In this document: in pieces, positions 58,177-64,000 of the stretch
Layout of the letters: each line of letters starts with the position of its first letter
How positions within the stretch are numbered: position 1 is the first letter of the stretch
From: CAZNKU01 sp964573775
Lineage (GTDB): Bacteria; Bacillota; Clostridia; Monoglobales; Firm-18
Direction of reading: 5' to 3'
Length of the DNA: 64,000 bases
NCBI GenBank assembly: GCA_964573775.1
Contig: CAZNKU010000001.1
Coordinates: 1-64,000 of the forward strand
The notes under the pieces: model-generated
Told to the model about the DNA's origin: nothing
Seen by the model: the letters and a program-made list of their open reading frames with translations, nothing else
The model's database searches: none
Translations under genes and position numbers: made by a program

Positions 58177-59574
58177 ATGAGTAAAGTAAAAATTACAGAA
58201 ACTGTTTTAAGAGATGCTCATCAGTCACTTATTGCGACTCGTATGACAACAGACGAAATGTTGCCGATGATTGAGATGCTTGATGATATAGGCTATAACG
58301 CTTTGGAAGCATGGGGTGGTGCTACATTTGATTCATGCCTTAGATTCTTAAACGAAGACCCATGGGAAAGACTAAGAAAAATTAAGGCAAAGGCTAAAAA
58401 AACACCTTTGCAGATGCTTTTCAGAGGTCAGAATATTTTAGGTTACAGACATTACGCAGATGATGTTGTAGAATATTTTGTACAAAAGTGTGTTGCTAAC
58501 GGTATTGATATCATCAGAATTTTTGACGCACTTAATGACGTTAGAAACCTTGAAACAGCTATTAATGCTACAAAGAAGGAAAAAGGTCATGTTCAGGCTA
58601 CTTTGTCTTATACAATAAGCCCAGTACACAACAATGAATCTTTTGTTAAATTAGCTAAAGATTTAGAAAATATGGGTGCAGACTCAATCTGTATCAAAGA
58701 TATGGCTGGTCTTTTGACACCTTATGTTGCTTATGATTTGGTAAAGGACATTAAGTCTTCTGTGAATATTCCAATTGAATTGCACACACACTACACAAGT
58801 GGTGTTGCTTCAATGACATATCTAAAGGCAATTGAAGCAGGTGTTGATATTGTAGACTGTGCTTTGTCACCAATGGCTCTTGGTACATCACAGCCTCCAA
58901 CAGAACCATTGGTAGCTACATTGGCAGGTACTGAATATGATACAGGTCTTTCACTTGACAAATTGTCTGAAGTTTCAGAATACGTTAAGACTTTAAGAGA
59001 TAAATATATTGCAAGCGGTCTTTTGGATACAAAGCTTTTGGGTGTTGACATTAACACACTTAAATATCAGGTTCCTGGCGGTATGCTTTCAAACCTTGTT
59101 TCTCAGCTAAAACAGCAGGGTAAGGAAGATAAACTTGATGATGTTTTAAGAGAAGTTCCTGAAGTTCGTAAGGACTTTGGTTACCCACCACTTGTAACAC
59201 CTTCAAGCCAGATTGTTGGTACACAGGCTGTTCTTAACGTTCTTATGGGCGAAAGATATAAGATGGTTACCAAAGAATCAAAAGCTATCGTTAAGGGTGA
59301 ATACGGTTCAACAACTGTTCCGATTGATCCTGAATTTGTTAAGAAAATTATCGGTGATGAAGAAACTATCACTTGCCGTCCTGCTGATTTGATACCACCT
59401 GAACTTGACAAGCTTCGTGGCGAAATAGCTGAATATATCGAACAAGATGAAGATGTACTTTCATATGCTTTGTTTGATCAGGTTGCTGTTAAATTCTTTA
59501 AGGAAAGACAGGCAGCAAAATATAAGTTGGATCCGAATTTGGCTGATACAGAGGCTAAGACTCATCCATTTTAA
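58177..59574 (+). CDS. oadA: Oxaloacetate decarboxylase alpha/transcarboxylase 5S-like subunit
   Basis: A 465-residue HMG-CoA-lyase-like TIM-barrel carboxyltransferase for oxaloacetate/pyruvate. It begins KITETVLRDAHQSLIATRM (metal-binding aspartate) and has WGGATFDSCLRFLNEDPWERL, KDMAGLLTPYVAYDLV (about 170) and IELHTHYTSG with two metal histidines (about 205). A conserved C-terminal domain follows (about 300-450). No biotinyl domain is attached; the carrier is encoded at 56466. Having both a 12S-like and a 5S-like carboxyltransferase recalls propionibacterial transcarboxylase coupled to a Na+ pump. Confidence 0.93.
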   Translation: MSKVKITETVLRDAHQSLIATRMTTDEMLPMIEMLDDIGYNALEAWGGATFDSCLRFLNEDPWERLRKIKAKAKKTPLQMLFRGQNILGYRHYADDVVEYFVQKCVANGIDIIRIFDALNDVRNLETAINATKKEKGHVQATLSYTISPVHNNESFVKLAKDLENMGADSICIKDMAGLLTPYVAYDLVKDIKSSVNIPIELHTHYTSGVASMTYLKAIEAGVDIVDCALSPMALGTSQPPTEPLVATLAGTEYDTGLSLDKLSEVSEYVKTLRDKYIASGLLDTKLLGVDINTLKYQVPGGMLSNLVSQLKQQGKEDKLDDVLREVPEVRKDFGYPPLVTPSSQIVGTQAVLNVLMGERYKMVTKESKAIVKGEYGSTTVPIDPEFVKKIIGDEETITCRPADLIPPELDKLRGEIAEYIEQDEDVLSYALFDQVAVKFFKERQAAKYKLDPNLADTEAKTHPF

Positions 59575-59592
59575 TATTTAATTGTTAAAAAT

Positions 59593-59630
59593 ACGGTGTA
59601 ATGACTTTGGCGTTCGTTACACCGTTTTTT
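59593..59630 (+). terminator. Intrinsic terminator of the Na+-decarboxylase operon
   Basis: A 9-bp stem ACGGTGTAA/TTACACCGT (59593-59601 with 59617-59625) followed by six T (59625-59630). Confidence 0.87.
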
Positions 59631-59646
59631 GAGGAGAGATTTATCT

Positions 59647-60516
59647 ATGAGTAATACTGCTAATTTATTGGAAAAGATTGAAAAAGCTTATCCAAAATTC
59701 AGTAAAGGTCAAAAGAAAATTGCTAATTATATTTTAAAAAACTATGAAAAAGCTGCATTTATGACAGCAGCTTCTCTTAGTGAAAATACAGGCGTAAGCT
59801 GTTCTACAGTTGTGCGTTTTGCAGTTGAGCTTGGATATGAGGGTTATCCTCAGTTACAGAAAGCTCTGCACGAAATGGTAAGAACAAAGCTTACTGCTGT
59901 ACAACGTATGGAAGTAACATCAAACCGTATGGGTGACAAAGATGTTTTATCCACAATATTAAACTATGATATTTTAAAAATAAAACAGACTCTTGATGAA
60001 ATAGATAAAAATGCTTTTGAAGAAGCAGTACACACAATTGTAAATGCAAAGAAAATATATATTTTGGGTGTACGAAGTTCCTCATCTCTTGCAGGCTTTT
60101 TAGGGTTTTACCTTAATATAATCTTTGACAACGTAAAACTTATAAACACTACAAGTGCAAGCGAAATTTTTGAACAAATAATGAAAATCGATGAAAATGA
60201 TGTCGTAATAGGCATCAGTTTTCCGCGTTATTCTGCAAGAACATTAAAAGCAATACAGTATGCAAAAAATCAGAATGCTAAAGTTGTTGCAATTACCGAT
60301 AGTGAAACATCACCGCTTACAAAATATGCAAATCATACTTTAATTGCAAGAAGCGATATTGCATCCTTTGTAGATTCTTTGGTTGCGCCACTAAGTGTAA
60401 TTAATGCACTTATTGTTGCGCTTGGTATGATTAAAAAGGAAAATGTATACGAAAGTTTTAATAAACTTGAAAAAATCTGGGACGAATATAATGTATACGA
60501 AAAGGTTGATAAATAA
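59647..60516 (+). CDS. MurR/RpiR family transcriptional regulator
   Basis: 289 residues: N-terminal HTH_6 domain (about 1-77, TGVSCSTVVRFAVELGYEGYPQLQ is the helix-turn-helix) and a C-terminal SIS phosphosugar-binding domain (about 125-250, IYILGVRSSSSLAGFLGFYLNIIF and GISFPRYSARTLKAIQYAK). Such regulators respond to sugar phosphates. ATG 59647 follows GAGGAGAG. It sits after the terminator of the decarboxylase operon and overlaps the next gene by one base. Target genes are not evident. Confidence 0.92.
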   Translation: MSNTANLLEKIEKAYPKFSKGQKKIANYILKNYEKAAFMTAASLSENTGVSCSTVVRFAVELGYEGYPQLQKALHEMVRTKLTAVQRMEVTSNRMGDKDVLSTILNYDILKIKQTLDEIDKNAFEEAVHTIVNAKKIYILGVRSSSSLAGFLGFYLNIIFDNVKLINTTSASEIFEQIMKIDENDVVIGISFPRYSARTLKAIQYAKNQNAKVVAITDSETSPLTKYANHTLIARSDIASFVDSLVAPLSVINALIVALGMIKKENVYESFNKLEKIWDEYNVYEKVDK

Positions 60517-61739
60517 TGAAAACTGATGTAGTTGTTATAGGAGGAGGCCCTGCGGGACTTTTCAGTGCAGCCATTGCCGCAAAAAACGGTAACAAAGTTA
60601 TATTAATAGACAAAAATGATATTTTAGGCAGAAAATTAAGAATTACCGGTAAAGGAAGATGTAATGTTACAAATTCTGCTGATATTTCTGATTTTATAGG
60701 TATGGTATGCTCTAATCCAAACTTTATGTACAGTGCCTTTTATTCATTTACCAATCAGGATTTAATAGATTTTTTTGAACAAGAGGGAGTACCGCTCAAA
60801 GAAGAAAGAGGAGGCAGAATTTTTCCTGTTTCAGATTCTGCAAAAGATATAGCAAATGCTCTTGTTAAACATGCAAAGGATAATGGTGTTGTTATTATAA
60901 AAGACAACGTTATTAAGGTTTTGCAAGAAAACAATATTATTTGCGGAGTGTTAACAAAAACATCCAAAAAAATTGAATGTAACCGTGTTATTGTGGCTAC
61001 AGGCGGTGCATCTTATCCACTAACCGGCTCAACAGGTGACGGCTATAAATTTGCCAAAGAGCTAGGACATTCGATAATTACGCCATACCCGTCCTTAATA
61101 CCTTTACTGGTGGAAGAAGATTATATTGGAGATTTACAGGGACTATCGCTAAAAAATGTAGCTATAAAAGTAACAAAAAACTCAAAATGTGTATATGAAG
61201 ATTTCGGTGAAATGATTTTTACTCACTACGGCTTATCAGGACCGGTTATTTTAAGTGCAAGCTCAAATTTGAAAAATATTGAAAGCAGTAATTACAAAAT
61301 ATCGATTGACTTAAAGCCTGCACTCACATATGAACAGCTTGATAAGAGAATTCAAAGAGATTTTGAAAAGAATATAAATAAAAACTTTTCCAATTCACTT
61401 GATGAACTTCTACCAAGTAAGTTAATTGATACCATAATTAAATTAAGTGGCATAGACCCTTATATTAAGGTTCATCAGATTAATAAACAACAACGCACAG
61501 ACCTTTGTAATTTACTTAAAAATATGACATTTACAATTACCGGAGTACGTCCTATTGAGGAAGCAATTATTACCCGTGGTGGTGTAAATACAAAGGAGAT
61601 TAATCCGTCTACAATGGAGTCGAAAATAGTTAACGGATTATATTTCTGTGGTGAAGTTATTGATGTTGATGCATACACAGGTGGATTTAATCTACAGATA
61701 GCTTTCAGCACAGCATATCTTGCAGGTTCTAATGTATAA
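60516..61739 (+). CDS. BaiN/HI0933 family NAD(P)/FAD-dependent oxidoreductase
   Basis: 407 residues: N-terminal FAD-binding VVVIGGGPAGLFSAAIAAKNGNKVILID (GxGxxG-like, residues about 5-32), KLRITGKGRCNVTN, VIVATGGASYPLTGSTGDGYKFAKELGH (about 158) and the C-terminal GGVNTKEINPSTMESK and FCGEVIDVDAYTGGFNLQIAFSTAYLAG. These are the family signatures. The name BaiN reflects a bile-acid dehydrogenase study, but most members have unproven function. It overlaps the RpiR regulator gene by one base. Confidence 0.92.
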   Translation: MKTDVVVIGGGPAGLFSAAIAAKNGNKVILIDKNDILGRKLRITGKGRCNVTNSADISDFIGMVCSNPNFMYSAFYSFTNQDLIDFFEQEGVPLKEERGGRIFPVSDSAKDIANALVKHAKDNGVVIIKDNVIKVLQENNIICGVLTKTSKKIECNRVIVATGGASYPLTGSTGDGYKFAKELGHSIITPYPSLIPLLVEEDYIGDLQGLSLKNVAIKVTKNSKCVYEDFGEMIFTHYGLSGPVILSASSNLKNIESSNYKISIDLKPALTYEQLDKRIQRDFEKNINKNFSNSLDELLPSKLIDTIIKLSGIDPYIKVHQINKQQRTDLCNLLKNMTFTITGVRPIEEAIITRGGVNTKEINPSTMESKIVNGLYFCGEVIDVDAYTGGFNLQIAFSTAYLAGSNV

Positions 61740-61778
61740 AATAAATTTTTTAAAATATGCTAATATCGGGGTGATATT

Positions 61779-62201
61779 ATGCGTAATTTTAAATTTTTAT
61801 TTAGTGTAATATTTATAACAACATTTTCACTTATGGTTACAGCACAAATAATGCTGAAAAATTCTTTTCTTAAAAACAGACTTTCGTTTTTACACGAAAT
61901 GGAATCTCGATATGTATACTCCGAAAAAGTTATTGACAGCGGATATATTGTTATTGAAATATCCGCACCATCAGATAATTTATTTTTACTTCAAAATGGA
62001 GAAAAAATTTTATCGTTATCAAAAAAACAGATTAAAGTAGATATATCAGATAATTCAGTAATAGAAATAGACGGAAGATACACTGATTCAAAGTGTAATA
62101 TCAAAATTACAGAAATATCAGATAAAACAAACGGATTTTACGAAAATGAAGTGAATGTTGACTCGAACATAGTAATTTTAGGCAGATTTTTTGTAAAATA
62201 G
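61779..62201 (+). CDS. Hypothetical membrane-anchored or secreted protein
   Basis: 140 residues. An N-terminal hydrophobic segment (FKFLFSVIFITTFSLMVTA, about 4-22) is an uncleaved anchor or signal; the remainder is predicted external, beta-rich and charged (YIVIEISAPSDNLFLLQNGE, VIEIDGRYTDSKCNIKITEI). One cysteine. A GGGTG site precedes ATG 61779. It lies between a flavoprotein gene and cmk with short gaps. I recognise no family. Base composition is like its neighbours. Confidence 0.75.
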   Translation: MRNFKFLFSVIFITTFSLMVTAQIMLKNSFLKNRLSFLHEMESRYVYSEKVIDSGYIVIEISAPSDNLFLLQNGEKILSLSKKQIKVDISDNSVIEIDGRYTDSKCNIKITEISDKTNGFYENEVNVDSNIVILGRFFVK

Positions 62202-62263
62202 TATTGTTTAATTTTCAAAAATGATGTATAATATTATTTAATAGTTTTTTAGTAGGTGATTTG

Positions 62264-62947
62264 GTGAATTATATTTCAATTGCAATAGACGGACCTGCAG
62301 GTGCAGGTAAAAGCTCAATTTCAAAAGAATTGGCAAAAAAATTGAATTATATATATGTTGATACCGGTGCAATATACCGTTCTTTGGCATATACGGCTTT
62401 GAAAAATAACTTAAATACAAAAACTGATATTGAAAAAATATCCAATTTGGCAAAAAAATGTATAATTGATTTAAGGTATATAGACAATGTTCAACATATT
62501 TTTGTTGACAACAACGATGTTACAGATTTCATAAGAACACCCGATGTTTCAAAGGGAGCATCTGACGTTTCTGCTATACCTCAGGTTAGGGAGGCTCTGT
62601 TATCAATACAGCGAGATATCGCAAATAAAAATAATGTTCTTATGGATGGACGAGATATAGGTACTGTTGTTTTACCAAACGCAACCATAAAAATTTTCCT
62701 TACGGCTTCAATTGATGAACGTGCTAAGAGAAGATATAAAGAAATGCTTGAAAAAGGTGTAGAATGCAATTTTGATGATATTAAATCAGATATTGCATAC
62801 AGAGATGACCAGGACTCAAACAGACCTGTTGCACCACTGAAACCCGCACAAGATTCAATTATTTTTGATAACAGTAATTATAACTTTGAAGAATCAGTCG
62901 AGTACTTATATAAAATTATAAAGGAGAAAGTTAAAATTGTTTTATAA
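62264..62947 (+). CDS. cmk: Cytidylate kinase
   Basis: Phosphorylates CMP and dCMP. 227 residues with the P-loop SIAIDGPAGAGKSSISKELAKKL (motif GPAGAGKS), DTGAIYRSLAY, the NMP-binding insertion and MDGRDIGTVVLPNA. GTG 62264 is preferred (first residues NYISIAIDG); TTG 62261 is equally possible, both after TAGGTGAT. A TATAAT at 62227-62232 may be its -10 element. It overlaps plsC by 11 bases; cmk-plsC-ispH is a familiar clostridial order. Confidence 0.95.
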   Translation: MNYISIAIDGPAGAGKSSISKELAKKLNYIYVDTGAIYRSLAYTALKNNLNTKTDIEKISNLAKKCIIDLRYIDNVQHIFVDNNDVTDFIRTPDVSKGASDVSAIPQVREALLSIQRDIANKNNVLMDGRDIGTVVLPNATIKIFLTASIDERAKRRYKEMLEKGVECNFDDIKSDIAYRDDQDSNRPVAPLKPAQDSIIFDNSNYNFEESVEYLYKIIKEKVKIVL

Positions 62948-63560
62948 CATAGCAGCCTTTTTGGTGAAATTATATTATAAATTCATATATTTTGCAAAAG
63001 TGGAAGGTGTAGAAAATGTTCCTGAATCCGGTGGAATGATATTGTGCGGAAATCACCAATCGTTTAACGACCCTATAATCATTGCGGCATTTTCCCCTAA
63101 AAGACTCAATTTCCTTGCCAAAATAGAATTATTTGAAAATAAATTTGTTTCATGGTTTTTACGTGAGTTAGGATGTGTCCCTGTTGACCGCAGTAACGGA
63201 GACTTAAAGGCAATGAGAACATGTATTAAAATTCTCAAAGAAGAAAAACCGCTTTTGCTGTTTCCGGAAGGTACAAGAAGCTGTGTACATATAGATGATG
63301 TCAAACCTGGTGCTTTACTTTTTGCAACGAAAGCCTGTGTTCCTATCGTACCGGTCGGTGTAAGTAATCTAAAACCGTTCAGACGCGCTAAAGTAACATT
63401 TGGTAAACCCATTTATTACACCGAATACTACGATAAAAAACTTTCAAGCGAAGAATATAAAAAGCTCACTACTAATCTTATGTATGAAATTTATAATCTT
63501 GTTGAAAACAAATGTTGCTACTACGATGAAATAAAAGCGAGTGTTGAAAATGAAAATTAA
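62937..63560 (+). CDS. plsC: 1-Acyl-sn-glycerol-3-phosphate acyltransferase
   Basis: Acylates lysophosphatidate in phospholipid synthesis. 207 residues with the catalytic H(x)4D motif in CGNHQSFNDPIIIA (about residues 38-51), the LGCVPVDRSNGD segment, and the substrate motif LLFPEGTRS (about 105). A membrane-associated N-terminus (NIAAFLVKLYYKFIYFA). TTG 62937 follows AAAGGAG. It overlaps both neighbours by 11 bases. Confidence 0.94.
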   Translation: MFYNIAAFLVKLYYKFIYFAKVEGVENVPESGGMILCGNHQSFNDPIIIAAFSPKRLNFLAKIELFENKFVSWFLRELGCVPVDRSNGDLKAMRTCIKILKEEKPLLLFPEGTRSCVHIDDVKPGALLFATKACVPIVPVGVSNLKPFRRAKVTFGKPIYYTEYYDKKLSSEEYKKLTTNLMYEIYNLVENKCCYYDEIKASVENEN

Positions 63561-64000
63561 TCTTGCAAAATATGCCGGTTTTTGTTTCGGTGTAAAAAGA
63601 GCAATGGATATTGTTATTGATACATCAGAAAAAAACAACACTAAAATATACACTTTGGGGCCGCTTATTCATAATGAACAGGTTGTTGAGTATCTTGAAG
63701 GCAAAAATATCTATGCAATAGATTCGATTGATGATATCCCGGATAACAGCAATGTTATCATAAGAACTCACGGGGTACCAAAGATTTATTATGAAAAGTT
63801 GGAACAAAAGGGTTGTGATATAATTGATGTTACATGTCCTTTTGTTAAAAAAATACACAATATTGTTCACAAAAATTATAATGAAGGAAAACAAGTTATA
63901 ATTGTTGGTGATGCAAATCACCCCGAGGTAATCGGTATAAACGGCTGGTGTGATAATTCAGCTATTATAATATCAAGTGTGGAAGATTTTGGTAAAATTA
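63550..64000 (+). CDS. ispH: 4-Hydroxy-3-methylbut-2-enyl diphosphate reductase (partial, 3' end off window)
   Basis: Last enzyme of the MEP isoprenoid pathway, an iron-sulfur protein. The frame from ATG 63550 is open to the window end (about 150 residues). It begins KINLAKYAGFCFGVKRAMDI, with the first cluster cysteine (residue 12), has the substrate-binding RTHGVPK and the second cysteine in DVTCPFVKKIH (about 97), and HPEVIGINGW. In many Clostridia the protein continues into ribosomal protein S1 domains; the cut-off prevents judging this. Confidence 0.94.
   Translation, partial: MKINLAKYAGFCFGVKRAMDIVIDTSEKNNTKIYTLGPLIHNEQVVEYLEGKNIYAIDSIDDIPDNSNVIIRTHGVPKIYYEKLEQKGCDIIDVTCPFVKKIHNIVHKNYNEGKQVIIVGDANHPEVIGINGWCDNSAIIISSVEDFGKI

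Noticed and set aside
1..64000. Mobile elements, prophage, CRISPR arrays, toxin-antitoxin or defence systems
   Set aside because: Looked for transposases, integrases, direct-repeat arrays and defence-gene motifs on both strands and saw none. The window is conserved core genome.

Overview
The window is chromosomal core genome from an AT-rich, spore-forming, low-G+C Gram-positive bacterium, most likely an anaerobic member of class Clostridia. The lineage call rests on sporulation genes (ytxC, yunB, ymxH/ylmC-like, spoVG), AddAB instead of RecBCD, GatCAB, an Obg/Rex/NrdR set, type III glutamine synthetase, rubrerythrin, a DUF1858 redox protein, an IreB-type protein, MurT/GatD and a Na+-pumping biotin-dependent decarboxylase complex. 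I could not name genus or species. No phage, insertion sequence, CRISPR array or plasmid gene is visible, and no gene-free stretch exceeds about 265 bases.

Layout. 1-20385 (+): release factors prfB and prfA, threonylcarbamoyl-adenosine/ribosome modification genes (tsaC, rimI, tsaD), a DnaA-box cluster, mfd and a PpiC-type lipoprotein, an FHA-FtsW-PBP wall synthesis unit, rplU-rpmA-obgE-rex, glutamine synthetase III, rubrerythrin, and small redox, hypothetical and sporulation genes. 20391-30011 (-): azlDC transporter, ddh, a yunB-ligA-gatCAB block, glmM. 30125-33515: ymxH, nrdR and a PHP phosphoesterase (+), murC (-), spoVG (+). 33568-40156 (+): addB-addA. 40269-47595 (+): a cell-envelope block (ireB, murJ, an O-antigen-ligase-like protein, a glycosyltransferase, two DUF4330 proteins, murT, gatD). 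47576-52555: DUF6062 protein (-), OGG1-like glycosylase, glmU-prs-pth, two serine tRNAs. 52630-59574: EamA transporter (-), RluB-type pseudouridine synthase, then a five-gene Na+-translocating decarboxylase/carboxyltransferase operon. 59647-64000 (+): RpiR regulator, BaiN-type flavoprotein, a small membrane-anchored protein, cmk-plsC-ispH (ispH runs off the window).

Themes. Much of the window supplies cell-wall precursors and their handling: glmM and glmU make UDP-GlcNAc, ddh makes meso-diaminopimelate, murC adds L-Ala, murJ flips lipid II, MurT/GatD amidates it, FtsW/PBP polymerises and cross-links. The main non-routine observations are: the prfB programmed +1 frameshift site at the left edge; a helically phased DnaA-box trio upstream of mfd; an L27 without the Firmicutes N-terminal extension together with absence of the Prp protease gene from its usual slot; a long perfect hairpin that encloses the ribosome-binding site and start codon of rubrerythrin; a promoter followed immediately by an intrinsic terminator ahead of glutamine synthetase; a repeated operator-like element inside a divergent promoter pair; a divergent carboxyltransferase subunit in the Na+-pump operon; and the envelope gene block with paired DUF4330 proteins. 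Function calls come from motifs and family recollection by eye; no database search was run.
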